Origin: Paenibacillus validus NBRC 15382
Lineage (GTDB): Bacteria; Bacillota; Bacilli; Paenibacillales; NBRC-103111
Direction: 5' to 3'
Length of the DNA stretch: 64,000 bases
Assembly (NCBI RefSeq): GCF_004000985.1
Contig: NZ_BIMH01000003.1
Span: 161,972 to 225,971 of the forward strand
Positions 44,151-54,355 of this stretch are shown here, piece by piece. The number at the start of each line of letters is the position of its first letter. The first letter of the stretch is position 1. Below the pieces are notes generated by a model that worked only from the letters and a program-made list of their open reading frames with translations, did no database searches and was not told the origin of the DNA. Made by a program: the position numbers and the translations under genes.

Positions 44151-44905
44151 ATTGCAATCACTTCCTTCGCCAGCTCCATGTACACTTCGGCGCCCTTCGA
44201 TCGCGGATCGTAAGTAATGATCGACTGCCCGTGGCTCGGAGCTTCGCTTAATCTTACATTTCTAGGAATGATCGTTTGATAAACTTTTTGTTGGAAATAT
44301 TTTTTCACTTCTTCAATCACTTGCATACCTAAATTAGTTCGGGCATCAAACATCGTCAGCAATACGCCTTCAATTTGCAAGGTCGTGTTCAAATGTTTCT
44401 GCACCAACCGTACCGTATTCAACAACTGGCTTAAACCTTCTAGCGCATAGTATTCACATTGAATAGGAATGATGACCGAATCGGCAGCCGTAAGGGAGTT
44501 CACCGTTAATATTCCGAGGGATGGAGGACAATCAATAAGAATATAATCGAATTGCTGTTTAACCAATTGCAACGATCTCTTCAAACGTACTTCCCTGGAA
44601 ATGGTAGGTACCAGTTCGATTTCTGCTCCCGCTAATTGAATCGTCGCGGGAATGATCTTCAAATTTTCTATCGCCGTGTCAACCATTGCATCTTTCGGAT
44701 GTACATCATTAATAAGCACATCGTAGATGCAATATTGAACATCCGCTTTGTTGACACCGATCCCACTAGTCGTGTTGCCTTGCGGATCAATATCCACAAG
44801 TAATACTTTTTTACCGAGAGACGCAAGTGATGCACCCAAATTAACGGACGTCGTCGTTTTGCCAACCCCACCCTTTTGGTTCGTGATGGCGATAATTTTA
44901 GACAA
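44147..44905 (-). CDS. soj: Chromosome partitioning ATPase ParA (Soj)
   Basis: 252 residues, TTG start (GAGGTGAATTG upstream). Deviant Walker A KGGVGKTTTSVNLG with signature Lys, switch I/Walker A' DIDPQGNTTSG, Walker B YILIDCPPSLG. It is an ATP-dependent DNA-binding partner of ParB that also regulates DnaA. Operon with parB. Confidence 0.97.
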   Translation of the reverse strand: MSKIIAITNQKGGVGKTTTSVNLGASLASLGKKVLLVDIDPQGNTTSGIGVNKADVQYCIYDVLINDVHPKDAMVDTAIENLKIIPATIQLAGAEIELVPTISREVRLKRSLQLVKQQFDYILIDCPPSLGILTVNSLTAADSVIIPIQCEYYALEGLSQLLNTVRLVQKHLNTTLQIEGVLLTMFDARTNLGMQVIEEVKKYFQQKVYQTIIPRNVRLSEAPSHGQSIITYDPRSKGAEVYMELAKEVIAI

Positions 44906-45027
44906 ACCAATTCACCTCAAATAAATACTAGGATAGCCAAACATGTCACAACCGATTACGGTGAAAAAAAGATCATTGAAGAGTTGTGGGTACACTCCCC
45001 AATGATTCTACTTCGAACTATTCTATT

Positions 45028-45846
45028 TTATCGTTTCGGTATACGAATTACAATCTCATAGTGATCGTCGCGGTCATTCTCTTCCGTATTAATCGGCAAT
45101 CCCGAAGACGTGACCATTTCGACCGATTGTCGGATTGTATTAAGCGCCAGACGAACGTCCTTCGAATACGAAATACGTTTCGCTTTATTTTTGATTTTGT
45201 CCGCCTCTTTTAAGAAGGCAATTCTTGTTTCCGTTTGCTTAACATTCAATTCCTTGGCGATTATTTCTTCTAACACTTTGACTTGAAGCTCATCGCTATC
45301 GAGAGACAATAAAGCTCTTGCATGACGCTCCGTAATTTTACGCTCCATTAGCGCGACTTTCACTGGTTCGCATAAATGCAGCAGCCTGATTTTGTTCGCA
45401 ATCGTTGACTGACTTTTGCCAAGCCGCTGCGCTAAGCTCTCTTGTGTCAAGCTATGTAAGTCAATCAATTGTTGATAAGCGATAGCTTCCTCGATAGCGG
45501 TTAAGCCTTCCCGCTGCAGATTCTCAATCAAGGCGATAGATGCTGCTTGCGAATCGTTGAATTCGCGAATAATCGCCGGTATCGTTTCTAGACCGAGTTT
45601 CTTTACCGCACGCCAACGACGTTCCCCCGCGATCAATTCATACCGGTTGTTGCGGATCCTTAAAACAATCGGCTGAATGACGCCATGAGTTCTGATCGTT
45701 TGACATAGCTCTTCTATACGCTCATCGTCAAAAACAGTCCGAGGTTGATATGGACTAGGATCGATGTCTTGGACAGGAACATTTTTCACTTCATCTGACG
45801 AAGCTTTTTCGCTAAAACCAAACAATTTCGAGATATGTTCCTTCAT
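45028..45846 (-). CDS. noc: Nucleoid occlusion protein Noc
   Basis: 272 residues from ATG 45846. It is a ParB paralogue: N-terminal amphipathic membrane-binding helix [14 protein letters not shown], box I ([15 protein letters not shown]), box II (GERRWRA), HTH ([21 protein letters not shown]) and a C-terminal dimerisation domain. Noc binds its own sites, spreads with CTP and blocks division over the nucleoid. The N-terminal membrane helix separates it from ParB. It lies downstream of rsmG, as in Bacillus. Confidence 0.95.
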   Translation of the reverse strand: MKEHISKLFGFSEKASSDEVKNVPVQDIDPSPYQPRTVFDDERIEELCQTIRTHGVIQPIVLRIRNNRYELIAGERRWRAVKKLGLETIPAIIREFNDSQAASIALIENLQREGLTAIEEAIAYQQLIDLHSLTQESLAQRLGKSQSTIANKIRLLHLCEPVKVALMERKITERHARALLSLDSDELQVKVLEEIIAKELNVKQTETRIAFLKEADKIKNKAKRISYSKDVRLALNTIRQSVEMVTSSGLPINTEENDRDDHYEIVIRIPKR

Positions 45847-46023
45847 ACCGATAACCACCCGATCTTTTTAACAAAAAATGAAAGGTCTCTGTCTAATAAA
45901 TATTCTCCAGCCACTAGTCAAATTCCTGCTAATAAAAGAAAGAACTTTCTTGTATGATTCTACAAAAAAAATGAGAAGGCAATGGGTCGAAGCCATCCCT
46001 TATCATTGTTTCATCGTACAAAA

Positions 46024-46039
46024 TGTTCCACGTGGAACA
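46024..46039. promoter_or_regulatory. parS: parS-like palindrome between rsmG and noc
   Basis: TGTTCCACGTGGAACA is a perfect palindrome and differs from parS at one position. It lies just after the rsmG stop codon. Confidence 0.8.
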
Positions 46040-46041
46040 CC

Positions 46042-46773
46042 TCATATAAGAGGAGACTTCAATGGCATTCCTGCTTTTCTCGGATAATTGCGTGGAGTAG
46101 GTCCCGTTTTCTTGATTAGTACCATGTGTCGGGACGACTCTTCCACCGGAAGCTCGAAATGATGCGTCTGAACCACCTGTCCGTGGAGTTCCCGAAGACT
46201 GCGTTTGGCTTCCTGCAATTCAGCCTGCACATCCTGCCCTTTCATAGCCGCGAACATACCGTTGGTCCGGGCAAAGGGCAAACAAAACTCATTTAATACA
46301 GCCAATTTGGCAACCGCTCTTGCTGTGACCAAATCGTAACGATCGCGATGCTCGGGAAGTCTGGAAATATCCTCGGCACGCCCATGAACGCAATGAACAT
46401 CGGTCAATCCTAGTGAACCTGTAAGATGCTTCAGAAACTGAATGCGTTTATTCAATGAATCGACAATCGTCACCTTCAAATGAGGGAAAGCAATTTTTAA
46501 AGGAACGCTGGGGAAACCGGCCCCTGAGCCGATATCCGCCAGCGTAGCAATGTCGTTCATCGAAACAAAAAATGATAAAGAGAGAGAATCATAAAAATGT
46601 TTGATATAAACTTGTTCTCTCTCCGTAATGCCGGTCAAATTCATTCGCTCGTTCCAATCGATCAATTCCCGATAATACACCTCAAATTGATGCAGTTGAT
46701 CATCGGACAGCGTAATGCCTTTAGCCATTAACAAATCAACAAAATGCAATTGAACTTGATCTTGTACGGTCAT
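46042..46773 (-). CDS. rsmG: 16S rRNA (guanine-527 N7)-methyltransferase RsmG (GidB)
   Basis: 243 residues. Rossmann methyltransferase with NLTGITEREQVYIKHFYDSL, the SAM loop LADIGSGAGFPSVPLKI, and VTARAVAKL. It methylates G527 of 16S rRNA; loss gives low-level streptomycin resistance. It follows mnmG by two nt or so, in the standard mnmE-mnmG-rsmG order. Confidence 0.96.
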   Translation of the reverse strand: MTVQDQVQLHFVDLLMAKGITLSDDQLHQFEVYYRELIDWNERMNLTGITEREQVYIKHFYDSLSLSFFVSMNDIATLADIGSGAGFPSVPLKIAFPHLKVTIVDSLNKRIQFLKHLTGSLGLTDVHCVHGRAEDISRLPEHRDRYDLVTARAVAKLAVLNEFCLPFARTNGMFAAMKGQDVQAELQEAKRSLRELHGQVVQTHHFELPVEESSRHMVLIKKTGPTPRNYPRKAGMPLKSPLI

Positions 46774-46775
46774 CG

Positions 46776-48665
46776 TTACCCTCTAGATGCAATGACTTTA
46801 TTATAATGTTCCAAATGCACCAGCAAAATGGAAATATCGGCCGGTGTCACCCCGGATATACGGGATGCTTGACCGATTGATATCGGACGGATTTTAGCAA
46901 GCTTTTGCTTCGCTTCCGTTGCAATTCCATGAATATCTTCGTAGACGATATCGTCAGGAATACGCTTCTTCTCCATTTTACGAAGCCGTTCGACTTGTGC
47001 AAGCTGCTTCTCAATATAGCCGCTGTATTTGACCTGAATCTCTACCTGCTCCTTCATATCTTCCGTGAGCTCGACCGGAGACGGTGAAATCGAATGAATA
47101 TGATCGTAAGTAATCTCAGGACGGCGAAGCAACGACAGCAAGTCGACCGAATTGTTTAATTCCGCGCTTCCCAGAGATTGCAACAATTGTTGAACCTCAG
47201 GGGTCGGCTTCGTTTTCGTCATTTTCAAACGTTCGATTTCTTCATTGACCCGCGCTACTTTGTCCAAATAACGTTGGTAGCGACCTTCCGGAATCAGCCC
47301 GATATCGTAACCGATTTGGGTTAACCGCAGGTCCGCATTATCATGGCGAAGCAGCAAGCGGTACTCCGCACGCGACGTTAACAGCCGATACGGCTCGCTC
47401 GTCCCCTTCGTCACGAGATCATCGATCAGAACGCCAATATAAGCTTCCGAGCGGTCCAAGATGACGGGTTCTTTGCCAAGCACCTTGCGCGCAGCATTAA
47501 TTCCCGCCATAATCCCTTGTCCAGCCGCTTCTTCATAACCCGATGTTCCGTTAATTTGACCCGCTGTAAAGAGGTTTTCCACCACCTTGGTTTCCAAGGA
47601 AGGCATCAACTGCGTCGGTATTACGGCGTCATACTCGATCGCATAGCCGGTACGCATCATCTCCACCTTCTCAAGTCCCGGAATCGAGCGCAAAATGCTG
47701 AGCTGCACGTCCTCCGGCATACTTGTGGAGAGGCCTTGCACATAATATTCCTTCGTATTGCGCCCTTCCGGCTCCAAGAAAATCTGATGCTTCGGCTTAT
47801 CGCTGAACCGAACGATTTTATCTTCGATCGACGGGCAATAACGCGGGCCCGTTCCCTCGATTGCCCCCGAGAACATAGGAGCCCGGTGCAAATTATCATT
47901 TATAATTTGATGCGTTTGTTCCGACGTGTAAGTAAGCCAGCATGGCAGCTGGTTCGGAACTTCCTCCGTCGTATCGTAGGAGAAAAACTTCGGTTTCTCA
48001 TCCCCGGGTTGAATCGTCGTCTTCGAGAAGTCGATCGTATCTTCATGCACCCGCGGCGGTGTTCCGGTTTTGAAACGAACAAGCTCCAGGCCGTGCTTTC
48101 GCAAATCCTCCGACAGCTTCACAGCCGGCTGCTGATTGTTCGGACCGGATTCGTACATCAGTTCGCCCATAATGATCTTGCCGCGCAAATAAGTACCGGT
48201 CGTCAGCACAACCGCTTTGCCGTAATACGCCGCTCCCGTTTTCGTAACAACGCCTTTACATACGCCATCCTCAACAATCAGTGTTTCGACCATGCCTTGA
48301 CGAAGCGTCAAATGATCGGTTTTCTCGATCGTTTCCTTCATCGTATGCTGGTACAGAAACTTATCGGCCTGTGCGCGCAGCGCGTGAACCGCAGGTCCCT
48401 TGCCTGTATTCAACATCCGCAGTTGAATATACGTCTTGTCGATGTTGCGCCCCATCTCTCCGCCCAGCGCATCGATTTCACGTACGACATGTCCTTTCGC
48501 CGGTCCTCCGATCGACGGATTGCACGGCATAAACGCAACCATATCCAAATTAATCGTCAAAAGCAAAGTTTCGCAGCCCATTCGTGCGGCGGCTAGCGCC
48601 GCTTCGCATCCGGCATGACCGGCACCGATAACAATAACATCATACTGACCTGCTGTGTAACTCAT
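46776..48665 (-). CDS. mnmG: tRNA uridine-5-carboxymethylaminomethyl(34) synthesis enzyme MnmG (GidA)
   Basis: 629 residues, full length. FAD-binding [51 protein letters not shown], and the C-terminal [21 protein letters not shown]. It works with MnmE to install cmnm5 on wobble uridine 34 of several tRNAs. RBS GGGGGTAG. 28 nt after mnmE. Confidence 0.97.
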   Translation of the reverse strand: MSYTAGQYDVIVIGAGHAGCEAALAAARMGCETLLLTINLDMVAFMPCNPSIGGPAKGHVVREIDALGGEMGRNIDKTYIQLRMLNTGKGPAVHALRAQADKFLYQHTMKETIEKTDHLTLRQGMVETLIVEDGVCKGVVTKTGAAYYGKAVVLTTGTYLRGKIIMGELMYESGPNNQQPAVKLSEDLRKHGLELVRFKTGTPPRVHEDTIDFSKTTIQPGDEKPKFFSYDTTEEVPNQLPCWLTYTSEQTHQIINDNLHRAPMFSGAIEGTGPRYCPSIEDKIVRFSDKPKHQIFLEPEGRNTKEYYVQGLSTSMPEDVQLSILRSIPGLEKVEMMRTGYAIEYDAVIPTQLMPSLETKVVENLFTAGQINGTSGYEEAAGQGIMAGINAARKVLGKEPVILDRSEAYIGVLIDDLVTKGTSEPYRLLTSRAEYRLLLRHDNADLRLTQIGYDIGLIPEGRYQRYLDKVARVNEEIERLKMTKTKPTPEVQQLLQSLGSAELNNSVDLLSLLRRPEITYDHIHSISPSPVELTEDMKEQVEIQVKYSGYIEKQLAQVERLRKMEKKRIPDDIVYEDIHGIATEAKQKLAKIRPISIGQASRISGVTPADISILLVHLEHYNKVIASRG

Positions 48666-48692
48666 GCTGACTACCCCCTAACATTACTTATA

Positions 48693-50069
48693 TTATTTCC
48701 CTAAGCAAAACTGTGAAAAAATTTGGTCGATCAGTGATTCGCTAACCGAATCCCCGATAATTTCACCGAGATGTTCCCATGCATTGCGGATGTCGATTTG
48801 GATCATATCGATCGGCACGAACGACTCGGCCGCTCCATAGGCTTCGGTTAAAGCCGCCTTGGCCAGCTTTAATAAATGAATATGCCGTGCGTTGCTGACG
48901 TACGTCAAATCGCTCGATTCGATCTGCCCGCTGAAAAACAAACCTCCGATCGCCTTCTCCAAATCGCTCACACCCTGATGCTCTAGCAGCGACATCCTGA
49001 CTACACGCTCTTCCCCGAAAGCGTCGATGAGCACCTGCTCATCCAGACGCTGATCCAGGTCCAATTTATTAATAATGGCGATCACCTGCCGACCGGACAA
49101 TTCCTCGATCATCGCCCGCTCTTCCGGCACCAGCTCTTCCGCACCGTTAAACACCAACAGGATCAAATCCGCATCGCCCAGCGCCTGGCGTGATTTCTCT
49201 ACCCCGATCTTCTCGACAATATCGCTTGTCTCCCGGATGCCTGCGGTGTCAAGCAGCTTCAACGGAATGCCGTTCACGTGCACATATTCTTCCACCACAT
49301 CGCGCGTCGTACCGGCGATATCGGTTACGATGGCGCGTTCTTCTTGTGCCAGCGTATTTAAAAGCGATGACTTCCCGACATTAGGACGCCCAATAATGGC
49401 GGTCGTCAGCCCTTCGCGCAATATTTTTCCCTGCTGCGCCGAAGCGAGAAGCCGCTCAATATCGTCTAACGCTTCCGTACATTTCGTTTTGATGAAGGCG
49501 TTGGTCAGCTCTTCCACATCGTGTTCAGGGTAATCGATATTCACTTCGATATGCGCCATCAACTCGACGAGACGGTGGCGGAGCTCCTTGATCCGTTTGG
49601 ACAAGCTCCCCTCCGACTGCTTCAATGCGATCTTGAACGCCCGATCCGACTTCGCTCTAATGAGATCGATAACCGCTTCCGCCTGAGACAAGTCGATGCG
49701 CCCGTTCAGGAACGCCCGTTTCGTAAACTCGCCCGGCTCGGCCAATCTAGCGCCGTTCTCCAGCAGCAAATCGAGCACCTTGCGCACCGAGACGAAGCCG
49801 CCGTGGCAGCTGATCTCCACAACATCTTCCTTGGTAAAGGAACGCGGTGCCCGCATCACGGTAACGAGCACTTCTTCTATACGGGCCCCGCTCTCCGGTT
49901 CCCGAATGTGCCCGTAATGCACCGTATGCGTCGCAACGTCCGCCAGCTTTGACTTTCCGCTATAAACACGGTCGCTGATAGCAACGGCTTCGTCTCCGCT
50001 CACCCGGATAACCGCAATGCCTCCCTCACCCGAGGGCGTAGCGATCGCCGCTATGGTGTCCTGCATCAT
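48693..50069 (-). CDS. mnmE: tRNA modification GTPase MnmE (TrmE)
   Basis: 458 residues from ATG 50069. N-terminal formyl-THF-binding domain ([22 protein letters not shown]), helical domain, and an inserted G domain at about 225-375: G1 [13 protein letters not shown]2 [10 protein letters not shown]3 DTAG, G4 NKLD. It ends in the invariant CLGK. Partner of MnmG in wobble-uridine modification. Confidence 0.97.
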   Translation of the reverse strand: MMQDTIAAIATPSGEGGIAVIRVSGDEAVAISDRVYSGKSKLADVATHTVHYGHIREPESGARIEEVLVTVMRAPRSFTKEDVVEISCHGGFVSVRKVLDLLLENGARLAEPGEFTKRAFLNGRIDLSQAEAVIDLIRAKSDRAFKIALKQSEGSLSKRIKELRHRLVELMAHIEVNIDYPEHDVEELTNAFIKTKCTEALDDIERLLASAQQGKILREGLTTAIIGRPNVGKSSLLNTLAQEERAIVTDIAGTTRDVVEEYVHVNGIPLKLLDTAGIRETSDIVEKIGVEKSRQALGDADLILLVFNGAEELVPEERAMIEELSGRQVIAIINKLDLDQRLDEQVLIDAFGEERVVRMSLLEHQGVSDLEKAIGGLFFSGQIESSDLTYVSNARHIHLLKLAKAALTEAYGAAESFVPIDMIQIDIRNAWEHLGEIIGDSVSESLIDQIFSQFCLGK

Positions 50070-50158
50070 GTAAACCACACCTCATTCTTCAAACTTGCAT
50101 ATAACCTGATGCCAAGTATAAGTATGAACATTCATACTTCTTATCAGCTAAAGAAAAA

Positions 50159-50190
50159 GCAATGAGGTCATTCGAACATGACGTCATTGC
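50159..50190 (-). terminator. Intrinsic terminator after khpB
   Basis: GCAATGACGTCAT/ATGACCTCATTGC (one mismatch) followed on the minus strand by TTTTTC. Confidence 0.8.
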
Positions 50191-50198
50191 AGCATAAT

Positions 50199-50816
50199 TC
50201 AACGTAATACGATAACGACGCGACGATTCGGTTCGTCGCCGCGGCTAAATGTCCGCACTTTCGGATGTTGTTGCAGTTGGGCGTGGATGACCTTGCGCTC
50301 CTGAGGAGGCATCGGCTCCAACACCACTTCCTTCTTCGTTCGAATGACCCGTTCGGCCAAACGATTAGCCAGCTCCCGCAGCGTCTTCTTCCTGCGTTCG
50401 CGGAACTGTTCGGCGTCCAGAACGACGCGCAGATGATGATCGGAATAACGATTGGCGACGATATTTACCAAATACTGAAGCGCATCCAGCGTTTGTCCCC
50501 GTCGACCGATCAGCATGCCAAGCTCTGCGCCGTGCATATGCAGCTCGAACCCATCCTTATCCTCTTTTTGCTCGATGCGTACATCAAGCTGCATCGTGCG
50601 AAGCACATCCTGCAAGAACAAGACAGCCTCTTCCATGGCATCGGGCAGCAGCTCCAGCTCTACCTTGGCATCACGCGCGCCAATCAGTCCGAACAACCCT
50701 TTGGCGGGCTGCTCCAGAACGTGAACCTTAACCCGATTTTCGGTTGTGCGGAGCTGCTCCAATCCGCTTGTAACAGCGATATCGATCGTTTTACCCGTTA
50801 CCACGATTTTTTTCAT
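50199..50816 (-). CDS. khpB: RNA-binding protein KhpB (Jag, SpoIIIJ-associated)
   Basis: 205 residues. N-terminal Jag domain (about 1-55, KTIDIAVTSGLEQLRTTENRVKV), KH domain (about 80-150, GAELGMLIGRRGQTLDALQYLVNIVANR with the GRRG loop), and R3H domain at the C-terminus (RLAERVIRTKKEVVLEPMPPQERKVIHAQLQ, then EPNRRVVI). It binds RNA with KhpA and influences cell division and wall synthesis. Sixteen nt after yidC. Confidence 0.95.
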   Translation of the reverse strand: MKKIVVTGKTIDIAVTSGLEQLRTTENRVKVHVLEQPAKGLFGLIGARDAKVELELLPDAMEEAVLFLQDVLRTMQLDVRIEQKEDKDGFELHMHGAELGMLIGRRGQTLDALQYLVNIVANRYSDHHLRVVLDAEQFRERRKKTLRELANRLAERVIRTKKEVVLEPMPPQERKVIHAQLQQHPKVRTFSRGDEPNRRVVIVLR

Positions 50817-50831
50817 CTCATCCGGCCACCC

Positions 50832-51590
50832 TTATTTTTTAGATCCGCCTGAACTCGGTTTCAACTCTGCAGAGTTTGCGCCTTTGCTGGGTTTTCCATA
50901 AATAAAATAAGTTTGTACAACGGTGAACAGGTTGCTGTATACCCAATACAGCGGAAGCGCCGATGCGAAATTCATCGCCATGACGAAGATCAACACCGGG
51001 AAGATAAACATCAAGCTCTGCATCTGCGGAGTCATTTGGGAGGACATCATCTTTTGCTGCAGGTAAGTCGTCAACGCAGCAAGAATCGGCAAAATGTAAT
51101 ATGGGTCCTTCTGTCCAAGCTGCATCCACAGGAACGAATGCGAGCCGATTTCAGGATTCCGCATAATCGCGTTGTACAGAGCGATCAGAATCGGCATTTG
51201 CACCAGAATCGGGAAGCAGCCCGCAAGCGGGTTGACGCCTTCCTTCTGGAACAGCTTCATCGTCTCTTCCTGAACTTTCTTCGGGTCGTCCTTATATTTA
51301 GCCTGAAGCTTCTTCAGCTCCGGTTGAACTTCCTGCATCCGTTTGGAGCTCTTATACTGCTTGAGCGTCAACGGCAATATGATCAATCGAATAATGATCG
51401 TCACGACGAGAATCGATAGACCGTATGATCCTCCCATCAGATCAGCGAACCAATCGAGCGTATCCGACAGCGGACCTACGAAATACTTGTCCCAAAATTT
51501 AGTGCGATCGAGCTGTGCATTCGCCGGGCTACACCCCGCCAGCAGCAGCAATGCCGTTAGAGGCATATATTTCAAAAGTCGACGCGTCAA
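50832..51590 (-). CDS. yidC: Membrane protein insertase YidC/SpoIIIJ
   Basis: 252 residues with a TTG start (GGGAGGATG upstream). Lipoprotein signal MPLTALLLLAGCS, so the mature protein is lipid-anchored, then about five membrane helices. The first transmembrane block GLSILVVTIIIRLIILPLTLKQY contains the substrate-groove Arg. Cytoplasmic hairpin helices (SKRMQEVQPELKKLQAKYKDDPKKVQEE), then GVNPLAGCFPILVQMPILIALYNAI. It inserts membrane proteins alone or with SecYEG and supports sporulation. Confidence 0.95.
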   Translation of the reverse strand: MTRRLLKYMPLTALLLLAGCSPANAQLDRTKFWDKYFVGPLSDTLDWFADLMGGSYGLSILVVTIIIRLIILPLTLKQYKSSKRMQEVQPELKKLQAKYKDDPKKVQEETMKLFQKEGVNPLAGCFPILVQMPILIALYNAIMRNPEIGSHSFLWMQLGQKDPYYILPILAALTTYLQQKMMSSQMTPQMQSLMFIFPVLIFVMAMNFASALPLYWVYSNLFTVVQTYFIYGKPSKGANSAELKPSSGGSKK

Positions 51591-51656
51591 AAGAACATCC
51601 TCCCAGCTTCATCTTTTCCAATAATAAACTATATCATATCTTCGGACACAAAGAAA

Positions 51657-52022
51657 CTAATCCGCTTGTTTCGGTTCCCCATTGCGGCGAAGCAGAGAGG
51701 CTCTCTTCAGCACGTGAAATACGCTCTTTTCGATCTCGCGATACGACATCTCCACAACCGGCTTGCGCGCGATCAGGATCAGATCGTACCCTCCGGGAAT
51801 TTTGGGCGCGTTCAGGCGGATAATTTCCTTCAATACGCGCCGGATCCGATTCCGGACGACCGCATTGCCCAGCTTCTTGCTCACGGATACGCCGAGACGG
51901 AACGACGCTTGCTGAGGCTGCGCTTTATAATATAGAACGAATTGATGATTCGCCGACGATTTCCCGTGTTTGTACACTTTATCGAAATATTCTCTTTTGG
52001 TCAGACGATTTTTCTTTTCCAT
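51657..52022 (-). CDS. rnpA: Ribonuclease P protein component
   Basis: 121 residues from ATG 52022 (GGAGAG upstream; the ATG at 52037 contains that site). MEKKNRLTKREYFDKVYKHGK, FRLGVSVSKKLGNAVVRNRIRRVLKEI is the RNR motif that contacts RNase P RNA. It helps mature the 5' ends of tRNAs. Follows rpmH by 114 nt. Confidence 0.96.
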   Translation of the reverse strand: MEKKNRLTKREYFDKVYKHGKSSANHQFVLYYKAQPQQASFRLGVSVSKKLGNAVVRNRIRRVLKEIIRLNAPKIPGGYDLILIARKPVVEMSYREIEKSVFHVLKRASLLRRNGEPKQAD

Positions 52023-52104
52023 CGAACATCTCTCCATTTAACGGTTACGGCCGCCTAAGCTTGTCATCATCGTTCCCTAGCCGGGTCTTCTCCATCATAA
52101 ACAA

Positions 52105-52132
52105 CAAAAAAGACCACCGGACAGTGGTCTTT
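52105..52132 (-). terminator. Hairpin after rpmH
   Basis: AAAGACCAC-TGTCCG-GTGGTCTTT followed on the minus strand by TTTTGTTG. It may reduce readthrough from rpmH into rnpA. Confidence 0.75.
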
Positions 52133-52136
52133 CGTC

Positions 52137-52271
52137 TTATGCGCTTAACACTTTTCTTCCTTTTTGGCGGCGAGCTGCGAGAACTTTGCGTCCATTCTTC
52201 GTGCTCATTCTTTTACGGAAGCCATGAACTTTCTTGCGCTTTCTGACGTTCGGCTTAAATGTCGGTCTCAT
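52137..52271 (-). CDS. rpmH: 50S ribosomal protein L34
   Basis: 44 residues, the usual length: [19 protein letters not shown], then [20 protein letters not shown]. The gene is short enough to be missed by length filters. It borders oriC and is divergent from dnaA, the standard arrangement. Confidence 0.97.
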   Translation of the reverse strand: MRPTFKPNVRKRKKVHGFRKRMSTKNGRKVLAARRQKGRKVLSA

Positions 52272-52378
52272 TCGGTCGTGCACCTCCTCAGACAAGGATT
52301 ATTACCAATCCTCGAAAAATACCTTTCAACATTAAACCACTTTACGCTTCAAAAGTCAACTTAGGGTCGGAAAAAAAG

Positions 52379-52700
52379 TTATACACAGCTTCAGTAAAAA
52401 ATTGCCGCGACCCCCCTGTGAATAAAAAAAATCGGATTTTCTCCGAATTTGTCGAATTGCAAACAGGTTATAAACAATATCTTGTGCTGTTGATAACTTT
52501 TGTACACAAGGTATAGGGTATGTGGATAAATCGCAACATTCCATTGCGGAGCAGGGTCTTTTTTGTTATCATGAATATGTTTTCTCTTGTGGATACTCTT
52601 TATCGACAATAAAGTTATTAACAGCCTGTGGATATCTTTGTGAACAATTTACACGGATTATGTATAATTATAATGTCATAAATCTGTATATTGTGGACAA
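52379..52700. other. oriC: oriC part 1: DnaA-box cluster between rpmH and dnaA
   Basis: Perfect DnaA boxes: TTATACACA (52379), TGTGAATAA (52417) and TGTGGATAA (52521). One-mismatch boxes: TGTGGATAC (52588), TGTGGATAT (52627), TGTGAACAA (52639) and TGTGGACAA (52692). This is the upstream half of a bipartite Bacillus-type origin and probably also autoregulates dnaA. It fills most of the 507-nt rpmH-dnaA gap. Confidence 0.9.
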
Positions 52701-52778
52701 TTCCGACAGCTTTCAATTTTTTTCTACAGCTTCGCCTGTTTCGCAGCAACGGTATTATTCTGAAGGAGTGAATAATTT

Positions 52779-54143
52779 GTGGAAAGCCATCCTAACGAAC
52801 AATGGCAGCAAGTCCTTTCCATTTTGCAAAAAAGGGTGAGCAAACCCAGCTACGAAACGTGGCTGATCTCCACAAGGGCCGTCGTCTTTACCGATTCGAC
52901 CGTCGTCATCTGTACCCCCAACAATTTTGCGCGTGACTGGTTGGAAAACCGGTACACGAAACATATTAAAGAAGCGGTTTACGATTACTCCGGCAAACAA
53001 ATCGAGCTAAAATTCATTATTGAATCCGATGACGAGCCTGAAGAGTCAGGCGCCCCTTCCACACCTGTCACTCCCGCAGCGAAAGCCAAACCCATCGCCG
53101 AAGAGCCGTTTGCTCATATGATGAACCCGAAATATACGTTTGATACGTTCGTCATCGGCGCCGGCAACCGGTTCGCACATGCCGCTTCCCTCGCAGTGGC
53201 CGAAGCGCCGGCAAAAGCTTATAATCCGTTGTTCTTGTATGGCGGCGTGGGACTAGGAAAAACGCACTTGATGCACGCCATCGGCCATTACGTACTGGAG
53301 CATAATCCGAGCGCACGCGTCATGTACATCTCGTCCGAGAAGTTTACCAACGAGTTCATTAACGCGATCCGCGATAACCGCGGCGAGAGCTTCCGCAACA
53401 AGTACCGGAGCATTGACGTGCTCCTTATCGATGATATTCAGTTCCTGGCGGGAAAAGAACAGACGCAGGAAGAATTTTTCCACACGTTTAACGCGCTGCA
53501 CGAGGAGCGGAAGCAGATCATCATCTCCAGCGATAGGCCGCCTAAAGAAATTCCGACGCTGGAAGAGCGGCTCAGATCCCGGTTCGAATGGGGCTTGATT
53601 ACGGACATTCAGCCGCCGGATCTGGAGACCCGGATCGCCATTCTTCGTAAGAAGGCTAGAGCGGAGAATCTCGATATTCCGAACGAAGCGATGGTCTACA
53701 TCGCCAACCAGATCGACACGAATATCCGTGAGCTGGAAGGCGCGTTGATCCGCGTCGTTGCCTATTCTTCGCTGATTAACGAGGACATTACGTCCCATCT
53801 GGCCGCTGAGGCGCTGAAGGATATTATCCCCAGCAGCCGGCCTCGAGTCATTACCATACAAGATATCCAGCAGAAGGTCGGCGAGTTTTACGGCTTGAAA
53901 ATCGAGGATTTCAAAGCGAGGAAACGAACGAAGAGCGTCGCTTTTCCACGGCAAATCGCCATGTATTTAGCCCGCGAAATGACGGATTTCTCTCTGCCTA
54001 AGATCGGCGAGGCGTTCGGTGGACGCGACCATACGACCGTCATACACGCCCATGAGAAAATTTCCGAGGCGATCAAAGCCGACCAGGAATTATATAAAAT
54101 TATTCAGAACCTTACCGAAAAAGTGAAAAACGTGACGTTGTAG
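52779..54143 (+). CDS. dnaA: Chromosomal replication initiator protein DnaA
   Basis: 454 residues with a GTG start (GAAGGAGTG upstream). Domain I (about 1-85, [21 protein letters not shown]), variable domain II (about 86-115), AAA+ domain III with Walker [19 protein letters not shown], Walker [11 protein letters not shown], sensor II region [11 protein letters not shown], and domain IV HTH with the box-binding motif [15 protein letters not shown]. It opens oriC and loads the helicase. It overlaps no gene and is followed by the unwinding region. Confidence 0.98.
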   Translation: MESHPNEQWQQVLSILQKRVSKPSYETWLISTRAVVFTDSTVVICTPNNFARDWLENRYTKHIKEAVYDYSGKQIELKFIIESDDEPEESGAPSTPVTPAAKAKPIAEEPFAHMMNPKYTFDTFVIGAGNRFAHAASLAVAEAPAKAYNPLFLYGGVGLGKTHLMHAIGHYVLEHNPSARVMYISSEKFTNEFINAIRDNRGESFRNKYRSIDVLLIDDIQFLAGKEQTQEEFFHTFNALHEERKQIIISSDRPPKEIPTLEERLRSRFEWGLITDIQPPDLETRIAILRKKARAENLDIPNEAMVYIANQIDTNIRELEGALIRVVAYSSLINEDITSHLAAEALKDIIPSSRPRVITIQDIQQKVGEFYGLKIEDFKARKRTKSVAFPRQIAMYLAREMTDFSLPKIGEAFGGRDHTTVIHAHEKISEAIKADQELYKIIQNLTEKVKNVTL

Positions 54144-54194
54144 ACCTTTGATCGTTCCTATTTGTCGATAACTCACACCTGAATAACTTGAAGC

Positions 54195-54300
54195 CTATGC
54201 ACAAACTATTCACATGTGGATAGGCTTTCTTTTTGCGTTGTTCACCCACATATCCACATATTCAGGCCCCCTACTACTACAACTAAATAAAAAAAACATG
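54195..54300. other. oriC: oriC part 2: DnaA boxes, GC patch and DnaA-trio unwinding element
   Basis: In the 212-nt dnaA-dnaN gap: boxes CTATGCACA (54195), CTATTCACA/TGTGGATAG as an inverted pair (54206-54223) and ATATCCACA (54250). They are followed by GC-rich GGCCCC and then CTACTACTACAACTA (54270-54284), whose other strand reads TAG repeats, the DnaA-trio motif. An A-rich run (54285-54297) completes the unwinding element. This layout matches the B. subtilis basal unwinding system. Confidence 0.88.
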
Positions 54301-54355
54301 TAAAATAGATAAATACGCCCATTCAGACCATTCTAGAACCTGTAGGAGTGAAACT

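Noticed and set aside
47517..48596. A 359-codon plus-strand open frame
   Set aside because: Antisense shadow of mnmG.
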